Below, one piece after another: positions 44,655 to 53,525 of a stretch of 64,000 nucleotides of DNA. The position numbers and the translations under genes are program-made. Below the pieces are notes generated by a model. The model saw nothing but the letters and a program-made list of their open reading frames with translations. It was not told the DNA's origin and made no database searches. The DNA comes from Suilimivivens sp964614185 (lineage in GTDB: Bacteria > Bacillota > Clostridia > Lachnospirales > Lachnospiraceae), in NCBI GenBank assembly GCA_964614185.1, contig CAZTKJ010000001.1, forward strand, positions 77,144-141,143, read 5' to 3'. Within the stretch, counting starts at the first letter, position 1. Every line of letters begins with the position of its first letter.

Positions 44655-46430
44655 TTATTCACTGATTTGATAGATTTCAAAATAATCACCTACAAGTTCC
44701 ACAAGTTCCATTGTAATCACTTTTCCATGGCTTTCATAATATCTATACAGCCACATTGTATCTTTGCCTGTTTCCTGGATATAGTAAACATTTTCATCTG
44801 CAGCAAGAGACTCCTCTATATTAGTAATCCCAAAATTTTCCAGCTTTTTGCGCCATAGAGGGCTCTTACATGCCCATCCTCCCATAATATCATAATTTGT
44901 AAGGGAATTGTCCACATCTGCAAACATTTTTTCCGTATAACCCACAGAGGAATATACATCTATAAAGTAAAAATGATCCTGATTTTCTTCCTTCCCCAAA
45001 TGCTCATAGAGCATATCATAAGCAATATTGTTTTCTGCTTTGGCTGACACATCCAGATCCGTAGTTGTAACGGCAAAAGGAAGAATCCATATTCCTATGA
45101 AAAAGTAAAGGATACCTGCCGCCAAAGGAAGTCCTGCCTTTTCCTGACTGCTCAGTTCTCTGCACTGCATGATCAGCATGGCAGCCAGAATGCACAACTC
45201 CATCAGGTACATGGAATGACTGATTCTTGGGGGTACACGGTCTCTCATAATAAGCCATAGCCACAAGGTGGTACGAACCATACCTAAAAAGACCAATTTC
45301 CATGAAATCTGAAAGATTTTTATCGGCAGTCTTTTTCCCTTTATCATTAGAGCCGTTATAAATACTGCCAAATAAGAGAAAAGCAGCACTCTGTTATAGG
45401 GAAAATCACTTTCATTGTGAAATGGTCCGTATATTGTTCTTCTGTAATAATTTCCCAGGCTGGCACGAAGTCTTTCCATAAAAGGCTTTTCTGCGCTTCT
45501 GTTTGCCGCTGCATATTCTGCAATATCTCCTAAAAGCTCTTCGTCAATCTCTTCGTCCAATCCGAAATTATAATTGTCAAGAAGCTCCTTCTCACTTTCC
45601 TCAAGTCCTATCTGTTCATAAAATGCGCGGTGAGTTTCATATTCCGGTATTTCCTGAAAGTCATAAAGTTCCGTTCTGTTATCGAAATATTCCGTAAAGG
45701 TCCTCCACTGCCTGCTGCCATATGCAAGATCATGGGTGGCCTGTCCTATCAGTATTCCCATTATAATGGCGCCAATCACCGCCATATATTTGATAAAATG
45801 CTCTTTGGTAAAGATTCTTTCTTCGCTTCCCCATTTGATCGCCCCTGCCACGCAAATAAGAGGAAGCACTAAAAGCAGCATTTCGGAACGGATCAGATAA
45901 GCTACAAATACCAGAAAAACCGTTCCTGTATTCTTCTTAATGAACTCCCGGGCAGGCAGGGTAATATCTGTTGTCAAAAACAGAAATGATGCCGCAGAAG
46001 CAAGCAGGGTACATGTTATTGTATACTGTGCAGACACCAAATGGTTAAGAAAAAGTCCCAGAATCAAAATACCTTCCGTTACCAGAAGCAGTACTTTTCT
46101 CCACAGTTTACGGCAAAAGGACAAGCTCCTTTCTATGATCAGGAAAAGACTGATATAATGACAGGCGCATAGAAATAATCCGTACCATGGGGCTCCTCTT
46201 ATGATCCTGTAAAAAAGACTGATAAAAGCGCTGATAAGCCACAGCATTTGAATATTATGTCCTTCCGGCACACCGGTATAAACCCCTGCCAAAATATCCT
46301 TCATCAACACATCGTCATTTAGATCAAAGTAATAATCATATCTGACTGCTGTAAAAAGCATGAGAATAAAAAGCAGCACTGCCGCTCCTATAAAATTTTG
46401 ATGCTTCCTTACAAACTCTTTAAGCGCCAT
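44655..46430 (-). CDS. Polytopic membrane protein, unknown (GT-C-like)
   Basis: A 591-residue membrane protein with about eleven helices and a soluble C-terminal region (from about residue 470) that would lie outside. The first outer loop is acidic, YYFDLNDDVLMKDILAG, a pattern shared with GT-C transferases, and the second helix region follows at once. The C-terminal part has YDMLYEHLGKEENQDHFYFIDVYSS. I do not recognise a named family. AAAGG precedes its ATG, and its start overlaps the aminotransferase stop by 11 bases, which ties it to that sugar pathway. It may transfer that sugar outside the cell; inference only. Confidence 0.68.
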   Translation of the reverse strand: MALKEFVRKHQNFIGAAVLLFILMLFTAVRYDYYFDLNDDVLMKDILAGVYTGVPEGHNIQMLWLISAFISLFYRIIRGAPWYGLFLCACHYISLFLIIERSLSFCRKLWRKVLLLVTEGILILGLFLNHLVSAQYTITCTLLASAASFLFLTTDITLPAREFIKKNTGTVFLVFVAYLIRSEMLLLVLPLICVAGAIKWGSEERIFTKEHFIKYMAVIGAIIMGILIGQATHDLAYGSRQWRTFTEYFDNRTELYDFQEIPEYETHRAFYEQIGLEESEKELLDNYNFGLDEEIDEELLGDIAEYAAANRSAEKPFMERLRASLGNYYRRTIYGPFHNESDFPYNRVLLFSYLAVFITALMIKGKRLPIKIFQISWKLVFLGMVRTTLWLWLIMRDRVPPRISHSMYLMELCILAAMLIMQCRELSSQEKAGLPLAAGILYFFIGIWILPFAVTTTDLDVSAKAENNIAYDMLYEHLGKEENQDHFYFIDVYSSVGYTEKMFADVDNSLTNYDIMGGWACKSPLWRKKLENFGITNIEESLAADENVYYIQETGKDTMWLYRYYESHGKVITMELVELVGDYFEIYQISE

Positions 46431-47550
46431 AAAATTCCTTTACTTTTCCTGCAATATAATCTACTTCCGTCTCCTTCAGCTGATAGAACATAGGCAGGCG
46501 GAGCAGCCTTTCACTTTCTTTAGTGGTATATCTGTCTTCCCCGTGGAAACGTCCGAACTTCAGTCCTGCCGGTGCTGAATGTAAGGGAATATAATGGGAG
46601 GCAGGCAGAATATCATTTGCTTTCAAAAATTTATCCAGCTGGGTTCTTTCTTCCAGATCCTTAACTTTTATATAAAACATATGGCCATTGTTGGTACATT
46701 CCTCCGGTATGACGGGAAGCTCTATTTTTCCTGCCATAGCCAGCGGCTGCAACAGCTCATAATACTGATTCCATCTTGCAATACGCGCCCTGTTGATTTC
46801 ATCTGCCACTTCAAACTGGGTATACAGATATGCTGCGTTAATTTCACTGGGCAGATAAGAAGAACCGTAATTCTGCCAGCGGTACTTGTCCACCTGACCT
46901 CTGAAATACTTGCTTCTGTCTGTTCCCTTCTCTCGTATGATTTCAGCATTTTCAATGTATTCCTCATCACGGATAAGAAGCGCTCCGCCTTCTCCCATGC
47001 TGTAATTTTTCGTTTCATGGAAACTAAAGCATCCGAATTCTCCTATGGTACCCAGAGCCTTTCCTTTGTAACTGCTCATAATTGCCTGAGCTGCATCCTC
47101 CACTACCATAAGGTGATGTCTTTTTGCAATTTCCATGATCTTGTCCATTTCACAGCCTACCCCTGCATAATGAACCACGGCAATTGCCTTTGTCTTTTCC
47201 GTAACAGCATCTTCTATCAGATTTTCATCTATATTCATGGTATCCGGACGGATATCTACAAATACGATTTTGGCTCCCCGCAGTACAAAAGCATCAGCGG
47301 TGGAAACAAAGGTATACGAAGGCATAATGACCTCGTCTCCTTCTTTTATATTGCAAAGCAGAGCTGCCATTTCCAGCGCATGGGTGCAGGACGTAGTAAG
47401 AAGACACTTGCCGGTACCTGTCTGTTTCTCAATAAAATCGCTGCATCTTTTGGTAAAGTCCCCATCACCGCAGATATGCATACTCTCTACTGCCTGTTTT
47501 ACATTTTCCATTTCCCTGCCGGTGTATGGCGGCACATTAAAACGAATCAT
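46420..47550 (-). CDS. wecE: dTDP-4-amino-4,6-dideoxygalactose transaminase-like (WecE/RffA)
   Basis: A 376-residue DegT-type aminotransferase that closely follows RffA/WecE: MIRFNVPPYTG, CGDGDFTKRC, TTSCTHALEMAALL, and PSYTFVSTADAFVLRGA. K181 (FSFHETKNYSMGEGGA) binds PLP and D152 (VEDAAQAI) pairs with the ring. It should convert dTDP-4-keto-6-deoxyglucose to dTDP-4-amino-4,6-dideoxygalactose with glutamate. RmlA and RmlB, which make the keto sugar, are not in the window. The start at 47548-47550 follows GGGAGG. The GNAT and GtrB-like genes just downstream are consistent with acetylation and lipid loading of the product. Confidence 0.9.
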   Translation of the reverse strand: MIRFNVPPYTGREMENVKQAVESMHICGDGDFTKRCSDFIEKQTGTGKCLLTTSCTHALEMAALLCNIKEGDEVIMPSYTFVSTADAFVLRGAKIVFVDIRPDTMNIDENLIEDAVTEKTKAIAVVHYAGVGCEMDKIMEIAKRHHLMVVEDAAQAIMSSYKGKALGTIGEFGCFSFHETKNYSMGEGGALLIRDEEYIENAEIIREKGTDRSKYFRGQVDKYRWQNYGSSYLPSEINAAYLYTQFEVADEINRARIARWNQYYELLQPLAMAGKIELPVIPEECTNNGHMFYIKVKDLEERTQLDKFLKANDILPASHYIPLHSAPAGLKFGRFHGEDRYTTKESERLLRLPMFYQLKETEVDYIAGKVKEFYGA

Positions 47551-47567
47551 AGTTTTCCTCCCATCTG

Positions 47568-49337
47568 TCATTCATAAACAGTTACTGCTTCATTGGCAAA
47601 TGCCTGCTCATAATTATTTTCACTCATAAACCGGTAGATAAGCTCCAGCTTTTCATCCTGTGAAACCCCTGTTCCAAGTATTACAAGAGGTCTGTCCTGC
47701 TCTATCCCTACTCCTTTTCCGTGCATCCATTCATTTACACTATCAAGGCTCTCCTTAAGCTGTTCCAGGCTGTTGGTATCAAGATCCGGCCAGCTGGTGA
47801 AGATTGCCGGCTTTCTGTCAAGATAATAAGACAGTCCCGGAACATTCCCATATAAAATCAGTTCTTTTCCTTTGTACTCTGCATCCCGCTGTTCCATAAA
47901 TGCACTTAATCCGCTTAAGGACTCAGCATTGTCTAAAGTAGTATGCATACCGGCCAGCACCTGATTATTACTTATAATACCACTGCGCTTTTCCCCGGTT
48001 TCCCCATCTAAAAATACATAAAAGATGCCCAGGCCGATACTTTGTATCAGGAATGCTGCCACCATGGCAGATACCATAGCTTTTACCGGAAAGAAGGGTA
48101 CTCTTCCCATGCTGTCTATATAGCCTCTTCCCCACCTTGCAAATTTATAGACCATCCAAAAGGTAACAGGCGCCGTAAAAAACAGATTATTCAGCGCCGG
48201 CCAAACATGATTATTGCTGCCAAGGGGTGTTACCAAAATCATAATAAGAGAAATAGATCCTATCAGCATCCATTCATCGTCTATCATTCTTGTTACCAGC
48301 ATCCAGATCTGGACCACCATTGAAAGGATCAGAAAGACAACACCCCACTGAAGCCCTGCTTCTTTTTGGTAATAGCGGAAATTGTACATTCCCCATCTGC
48401 CAAGTATCCAAAACAAAAATCCAATGCATAGGCAGTAAATGATTTTGCGCAACATGGGAAACTTCTCTTTATGAATCATAAAAAAAGGGATTCCGGGCAA
48501 AATGCAGAGAATCATATACAACATCCATTGAAGTCCCCGTCCGTAAGCTGACAAAATGGAAAGAACCATTTCCCGGAAAGTATAATCTGAGGCACTGCCG
48601 GACATACCAAACAATCCACTTATCAACTCTCCATAAGCGCCAAAGCCATACATGCCGGACATAATCAGGAACATAACTGCCTGAGATAAGAGAAATCCTC
48701 CTACACAAAGACCTGTTTCTTTCATCAACGCTTCAAAGGATTTTTTCTTTCTTGCTCCGTAATACCACACAACTATAATAAGCGCTGTTTCCAATATGTT
48801 GGGAACACGTACGGAAACATTAAGTCCCAGACAGATCCCTGCAAGAAACAGAAATATCCATCTGCATCCTGCAAGTCCCCTGAATAAAAACACCGCTCCC
48901 ATGAGAAACAGCAGATATGTCAGATAATTATACAAAATACCGGTAGGGCACCAGCAGAATCCGATTGCTGCCACTTCTCCCAAAAAAGCGATCCATGACG
49001 GCATTTTTGTCTTAAAAAAGCGATAGCCAAACAATCCCATGATGCTGATCACCAATGAAGTATAAAACTTCATACCAAGCATTGTCCCTCCAAAGGGAAG
49101 CTTAGTCAGGAAAAAACCTGTAACATTGGCAAGAAACGTAGCCATCACCCATACACCCTCAGAACCTGTAAAAAAGCGGTAATTTCCAAGGCTGTACGGT
49201 GTATCTGTAAGGTCCACCCCCTGGTTGATCTTAAGCAGGGGGAATAACAGCAAAATAAGCGGAAACAGAATTTCCGCTGCAGAAATTTTATCTTCTCCGG
49301 GAAGATATTTTTTCAGAAGATTATTTACTGTCTGCAT
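47568..49337 (-). CDS. Polytopic membrane protein, unknown (GT-C-like)
   Basis: A 589-residue membrane protein with about a dozen helices and a C-terminal outer region from about residue 450 (NNQVLAGMHTTLDNAESLSG). The first outer loop reads INQGVDLTDTPYSLGNYRFF, with two Asp, a pattern like the catalytic loop of GT-C transferases. GGAAGGAG precedes the ATG. It lies between an acyltransferase and the WecE-like gene, with the acyltransferase end overlapping its start. No specific family was recognised, and transfer of a lipid-linked sugar is only inferred from topology and context. Confidence 0.68.
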   Translation of the reverse strand: MQTVNNLLKKYLPGEDKISAAEILFPLILLLFPLLKINQGVDLTDTPYSLGNYRFFTGSEGVWVMATFLANVTGFFLTKLPFGGTMLGMKFYTSLVISIMGLFGYRFFKTKMPSWIAFLGEVAAIGFCWCPTGILYNYLTYLLFLMGAVFLFRGLAGCRWIFLFLAGICLGLNVSVRVPNILETALIIVVWYYGARKKKSFEALMKETGLCVGGFLLSQAVMFLIMSGMYGFGAYGELISGLFGMSGSASDYTFREMVLSILSAYGRGLQWMLYMILCILPGIPFFMIHKEKFPMLRKIIYCLCIGFLFWILGRWGMYNFRYYQKEAGLQWGVVFLILSMVVQIWMLVTRMIDDEWMLIGSISLIMILVTPLGSNNHVWPALNNLFFTAPVTFWMVYKFARWGRGYIDSMGRVPFFPVKAMVSAMVAAFLIQSIGLGIFYVFLDGETGEKRSGIISNNQVLAGMHTTLDNAESLSGLSAFMEQRDAEYKGKELILYGNVPGLSYYLDRKPAIFTSWPDLDTNSLEQLKESLDSVNEWMHGKGVGIEQDRPLVILGTGVSQDEKLELIYRFMSENNYEQAFANEAVTVYE

Positions 49338-50460
49338 AAGCTCTCCTTCCCCATCTTCCGATCAACCCAAATAAAAAGATCCTGATCCATTCTATGAAGA
49401 TACCTGCTGCAAATAGTATTGCTATACAAAAAACCAGTTCCGCCAAAAACATCCCCATTCCATGGCGGCCTTCCGGATTAACTATCTTTCTTAAAATGGG
49501 ATACCAGATATGTCTGATATCCGGATGCTCATGCAGCAGATAAATGCCGAAACTGCATTTACCAAGGTTTCTTACTATTTCTGCCCCTTTTCCTTCCTTC
49601 CAGTTCATTTTAAGAAATCCGCCGCACAGTCCTAAGGCTGCTGTAAGGCAGAAAATGAAATTATAATGAAAAGGCACTGTGGAATAATAAGCCGCCTTGG
49701 GAAAATATCTTAAAACATACCACAATCCTGCAGTCATGGAGAAGATCACAAGGCTGCTCCCCATATATATTTTCCATCCATGGCGTTTAATAAATTCCAT
49801 TCCGTAAACACTTAAATAAGACGCCAGAAGATAGAGAAAGACAAACCATGGCAGATCATAGCCATAACGGTCTGTAACAAGGGCTATTGGGCATATGCTC
49901 TTTACTCCTCCCAGAACAAGAAATAATCCCAGCAAAGTCATCTCCAGCTGCTTTTTGGTCAAATGCTTAACTGCCACATTAAGAAGGGGCTGCAACAACA
50001 TCAGCAAAAGGTAAGATGTGGCAAACCAATAGCTTTCCGATTCAATGGGAAGTACATACTGCACAAATCCGTAAATACCCATTTCCTTCCCTAAAATAGT
50101 ATTGCCGAAACCGACAAGCACCATGGGTATCAAAAGCGCATAAAACCAGATCTGCCCCATGAACAGGAGCACTCTGAAAATCTTAAACTCACTCTTGCAG
50201 CCAAAATATCCACTGATAAAGACATATGCATTAACTGCTGCAATACAAAAGGATTCCAGCAGTGTTCCCAAAAGCGTTGTCATATCTGCAAAAGAAGATT
50301 GTTCGGAAGAAAGAAGGCTGCCTGATTCCCGCAGAAAATGCATGGTAACTACCATTACCATGGCTAAAATTCTCAATAATTCAATACTTGCAACCCTCTT
50401 TTTTTCTGCCACTGACAAATTCCTTTCCGCTTTCCTAACGCTCTCTGTCTGCTTTTCCAT
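49321..50460 (-). CDS. Acyltransferase family 3 membrane protein (OafA-like)
   Basis: A 379-residue acyltransferase-3 protein with about ten helices. SIELLRILAMVMVVTMHFLRESG is the conserved first helix with the active His, YVFISGYFG follows, and SFGIYLLHEHPDI lies near the end. Such enzymes O-acylate, usually O-acetylate, surface glycans. The N-terminus has a charged 25-residue cytoplasmic tail. The ATG lies within the end of the ABC exporter gene (26-base overlap) and has only a weak ribosome site, so coupling is likely. With the MBOAT pair, it is the second acylation system here. Confidence 0.87.
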   Translation of the reverse strand: MEKQTESVRKAERNLSVAEKKRVASIELLRILAMVMVVTMHFLRESGSLLSSEQSSFADMTTLLGTLLESFCIAAVNAYVFISGYFGCKSEFKIFRVLLFMGQIWFYALLIPMVLVGFGNTILGKEMGIYGFVQYVLPIESESYWFATSYLLLMLLQPLLNVAVKHLTKKQLEMTLLGLFLVLGGVKSICPIALVTDRYGYDLPWFVFLYLLASYLSVYGMEFIKRHGWKIYMGSSLVIFSMTAGLWYVLRYFPKAAYYSTVPFHYNFIFCLTAALGLCGGFLKMNWKEGKGAEIVRNLGKCSFGIYLLHEHPDIRHIWYPILRKIVNPEGRHGMGMFLAELVFCIAILFAAGIFIEWIRIFLFGLIGRWGRRAYADSK

Positions 50461-52192
50461 TCTCTACGCGGTAAACCATATCGCATTTTTCTATCGTCTG
50501 CAGTCTGTGTGCAATAATGATCAGTGTTTTTCTGCCATGCAGCCTGTTAATGGAATCCATGATAGCTGCTTCTGTTTCATTGTCAAGTGCAGACGTTGCC
50601 TCATCCAAAACCAAAACTTCAGGATCCTCAAACAGAGCCCTTGCAATACCGATACGCTGTCTCTGACCGCCTGAAATGCGGATTCCTCTTTCTCCGATAC
50701 CTGTATCCAGTCCCTCAGGCAGCCCTCTTACAAATTCATCCAGCTGGGCCTCCTTAAGAGCATTCCACACCTTATCATCATCAATGTCTTCATCTGCATA
50801 GCCAAAAGCCACATTCTTACGAATGGTAGAGTCGATCATAAAGATGGTCTGGGGAATATATCCGATATTTTTCAGCCAGGACTGGTAATGTTCTCTGACT
50901 TCCACACCATCTGCCAGAATCTCCCCGCTTTGTAATTCTAAAAGTCCCAAAAGGATATCTACTACGGTTGTTTTTCCCGCGCCGGAAGTTCCTACGATTC
51001 CTACACTTCTGCCAATAGGAATTTCCATATTGGCATGATCAAAAATCAGAGTTTCCGTATTGGGATACTTGTAAACAATATCCTTTAATTCAATCTTATT
51101 TTTAATTTCCAGTTTTTCTACCTGAACCTTATGACGATAACTGTCTTCATCATAATTAATGTTTTCATCTCTGATTTCTTCCTGCAGATTATCGGAAACT
51201 CCCATAAAGAACGGTTCAAAATAGGAAATGGAAGTCAGATGATTGTTAATTCTGTTGGCACAGGGAATCAGACGCATGGCCGCTACCGCAAGAAGGGCAA
51301 TCTGAGGCATGATCTCACTTACATCTTTTCCCTGCAGAAGACTTATCATCAAATATAAAATCATGCCTGCAATGGCAATTGTTTCAATGAGGAGCCTTGG
51401 TGTGGCGTTATAGAGATTATATCTTTGTACAGCATTGACATATCCGGCGCCGCACTTGGCATATTCATTAATAAAATAATTCTCTTTATTGGCAATCTTG
51501 ATTTCTTTGATACCCATAACAGACTGATCGATCCATTTATAAAGTCCGCTGTAGTATTCCTGATTCTCTTCTCCTGCTTTGCGCATGATGGGCTTTAACA
51601 CACATTTTATTACCAGTAACGCCGCTGTCAGCAAAACCGCTACGGTGATGCTCATCCATACATCCGATTTCAGGCACACAACTACAAGACATAAAAATAC
51701 GATTGCTTCACTGATCAGCTGAAGCAGTGCCAAAATCAGTCCATACATATTATTAACATCGGAAGTGATGCTTCTTTGTATTACAGAGGTGTCAGCATTC
51801 AGATAATATTCATAAGGCCGCTGCATGAAATTGATCATCATCCGCCTGGAAGTAGCAAATTGATTGGTATAAACGAACTTCAGCTGTGCTTTCTGCTGGA
51901 AAAATAAAAAAATATTTTTCACCGCAAAAATAAGAATCAGACCTGTCATGACCAATATCATCAAACTTTTGGTATCATCATATCCGATATGGAAGATATT
52001 GCAGATTATCTGCAAATATCTGCTTTCCTGTACTGCATCCTTTTCCATGACCACTTTCATCACAGGATAAATCATAGATACGCCCAATGTTTCCAGCACT
52101 GCACCTATCAGCATAAGAAATACCAAAAGGACCATCTTCTTTTTCTGCTTTTTATCCAGCAGGACCATTAATTTTTTATATATTTTTTTCAT
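50435..52192 (-). CDS. ABC exporter, fused permease and ATPase (PglK/MsbA type)
   Basis: A 585-residue half-transporter with six helices and a C-terminal ATPase: Walker A GTSGAGKTT at about 401, signature ISGGQ at 506, Walker B VLVLDEAT, switch IIAHRL. It is a paralogue of the exporter at 11530-13293 (shared ETLGV, RPYE, IGYIPQTI, and the HGRKT-IIAHRL-TIEKCD tail). PglK-like flippases move lipid-linked oligosaccharides outward using ATP. The ATG at 52190-52192 is preferred; a TTG six codons earlier is possible. A likely promoter lies at 52225-52254. The substrate is unknown; having two copies suggests two glycans or a heterodimer. Confidence 0.88.
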   Translation of the reverse strand: MKKIYKKLMVLLDKKQKKKMVLLVFLMLIGAVLETLGVSMIYPVMKVVMEKDAVQESRYLQIICNIFHIGYDDTKSLMILVMTGLILIFAVKNIFLFFQQKAQLKFVYTNQFATSRRMMINFMQRPYEYYLNADTSVIQRSITSDVNNMYGLILALLQLISEAIVFLCLVVVCLKSDVWMSITVAVLLTAALLVIKCVLKPIMRKAGEENQEYYSGLYKWIDQSVMGIKEIKIANKENYFINEYAKCGAGYVNAVQRYNLYNATPRLLIETIAIAGMILYLMISLLQGKDVSEIMPQIALLAVAAMRLIPCANRINNHLTSISYFEPFFMGVSDNLQEEIRDENINYDEDSYRHKVQVEKLEIKNKIELKDIVYKYPNTETLIFDHANMEIPIGRSVGIVGTSGAGKTTVVDILLGLLELQSGEILADGVEVREHYQSWLKNIGYIPQTIFMIDSTIRKNVAFGYADEDIDDDKVWNALKEAQLDEFVRGLPEGLDTGIGERGIRISGGQRQRIGIARALFEDPEVLVLDEATSALDNETEAAIMDSINRLHGRKTLIIIAHRLQTIEKCDMVYRVENGKADRER

Positions 52193-52224
52193 TCTGCTCT
52201 TAATCCTCAATATGAAAATATATC

Positions 52225-52254
52225 ATTATATTTTAACACAGCTACCCTGATAAA
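52225..52254 (-). promoter_or_regulatory. Probable sigma-A promoter
   Basis: Minus strand: TATAAT (complement of 52225-52230), an 18-base spacer and TTTATC (complement of 52249-52254), a weak -35. It is 30-odd bases before the ABC exporter gene in a 93-base AT-rich gap. A perfect 10-base palindrome GCAAATTTGC (52255-52264) abuts the -35 and might be an operator half-site. Confidence 0.45.
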
Positions 52255-52285
52255 GCAAATTTGCGCCTGTATACCCATCACTTCC

Positions 52286-53374
52286 CTAGTAAATCTGTTC
52301 ATTTTGTCTGTGTATTTCAGGAGCCTCATACTTGTCCATAAAATCCTCTCCCAAAAATACTTTTTCTTTGGCAAACCGAATGCCGTCCGGCACCGTAAAT
52401 ACGGAGATTACTTTGTCAAATACAAGATTGTCCACATAGTTCAATATTTCCATAGGAAACTTACTATCCAAAACGATATATTCCGGAAACAATTCTTTGT
52501 AATCCAGTACATCTCTGGGATGGGGTTTTAGCAGGATATCTGTCTGTTTTCCTTCTGTCTGACAGTATTTGTTGATAATATCCGTAAAAATCTGCTTTCT
52601 TACTTCCAGACTGCACAAAGGTTCCGTCAGCACAAGAATCTTGCTGCTTTCTTCTCTGTCTCCTTTAAGAATGCTCTCCAGCTCTTCCCTGTTTTCAATA
52701 AAGATCGATATTAAAATGTCCTTTTCCTCTTTCCCCAGATTTTCTGTCAATTCCTTCCTGGGTTTTTCAATGTATTTGGGACAGGGATACTGCAATACGG
52801 AAATATCATTTACCTCCATATCAATACAGTATTTGGAATAACCGTTCTGAATAAAAATGAGATTATGTGATGCCATCCATGCTTTAAACGCAAAATGTCC
52901 TCTGTTATCAAAACGAGCCGTATCATAATAGCGGATACAATCAAGCCCATCCTCAACAGCATGGTAATAAATCTTATGGGTACTGAGATAATATCCGATA
53001 GGATCTGAATCGCAGAACACATAAATATCCTCATATTCTTTTAAGTTTACCGGAACATAGGGTTCCAGAAGTTTTCCAAGACGTCTGGTATAGCGAATCC
53101 GCTGTACCATATTTTTAATGAGGCTGCCTGTATCCTTACGAAGCTTCTCAAGCTCCGGAAAAAAGCCCTCCTCTTTTTCATCAAAAGGTATCACTTCTTC
53201 AAACAGTCCTAACCTTGCGGCGCGTTCTTTCAGATTCCCAAAATCATTGGACATACTGCTGAGCATAAGGGATGCTTCTCCTCTGCTGCTCCTGTCCCTG
53301 TTTAGCTCCTTCAGGCAGGCAATATATGCATGATAAAAAGTATGGCATATATAAATGCGTTTATGTTGTTTCAT
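52286..53374 (-). CDS. GT52/sialyltransferase-like glycosyltransferase
   Basis: A 362-residue GT-B fold protein resembling family GT52 (lipooligosaccharide sialyltransferases). Visible marks are RIYICHTFYHAYIA at the start, HAVEDGLDC (EDG at 141-143), KPHPRD at 283-288, and FPMEIL at 306-311; the K-P-H-P and P-M-E sites bind the CMP-sugar in relatives. The start is the ATG at 53372-53374 after AGGGG. It is divergent from, and apparently shares control with, the pseudaminic-acid operon, so it may transfer pseudaminic acid from its CMP donor. That substrate is inferred from context. Confidence 0.75.
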   Translation of the reverse strand: MKQHKRIYICHTFYHAYIACLKELNRDRSSRGEASLMLSSMSNDFGNLKERAARLGLFEEVIPFDEKEEGFFPELEKLRKDTGSLIKNMVQRIRYTRRLGKLLEPYVPVNLKEYEDIYVFCDSDPIGYYLSTHKIYYHAVEDGLDCIRYYDTARFDNRGHFAFKAWMASHNLIFIQNGYSKYCIDMEVNDISVLQYPCPKYIEKPRKELTENLGKEEKDILISIFIENREELESILKGDREESSKILVLTEPLCSLEVRKQIFTDIINKYCQTEGKQTDILLKPHPRDVLDYKELFPEYIVLDSKFPMEILNYVDNLVFDKVISVFTVPDGIRFAKEKVFLGEDFMDKYEAPEIHRQNEQIY

Positions 53375-53443
53375 CCATCTGCCCCTATCTGTTTTACTAA
53401 TTAACACAGTTAATATGTTAACATGGTTTTCTGATTAAGGCTC

Positions 53444-53473
53444 ATTGTATCATATAAATTTATTTCATTGCAA
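53444..53473 (-). promoter_or_regulatory. Sigma-A promoter for the GT52-like gene
   Basis: Minus strand: TTGCAA (53468-53473, self-complementary), an 18-base spacer, TACAAT (complement of 53444-53449). The -35 lies in the centre of the palindrome at 53461-53480. The leader of roughly 60 bases contains GTTAA-TATG-TTAAC (53409-53422), another small inverted repeat. Confidence 0.6.
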
Positions 53474-53480
53474 TGAAATA
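53461..53480. promoter_or_regulatory. 20-base perfect palindrome, probable operator
   Basis: TATTTCATTGCAATGAAATA is perfectly self-complementary over 20 bases. It lies between the two divergent promoters and overlaps the -35 of both, so a dimeric regulator bound here could switch the GT52-like gene and the pse operon together. No regulator gene is adjacent. Confidence 0.6.
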
Positions 53481-53491
53481 TAGTGTATAAT
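53463..53491 (+). promoter_or_regulatory. Probable promoter of the pse operon
   Basis: TATAAT at 53486-53491 with a poor -35 (TTTCAT, 53463-53468) at 17 bases, all within or next to the palindrome. The weak -35 fits a promoter that needs an activator or is tightly controlled. The leader is about 28 bases, with AAGGAG seven bases before the ATG of pseF. Confidence 0.55.
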
Positions 53492-53525
53492 CAAAGGTAT
53501 TAAGGAATTTTTAAGGAGTTTAAGA

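Noticed and set aside
46594..47577. A 327-codon open frame on the plus strand
   Set aside because: It lies wholly antisense to the clearly recognisable wecE-like gene, has no ribosome site or domain, and its composition is that of a shadow frame.
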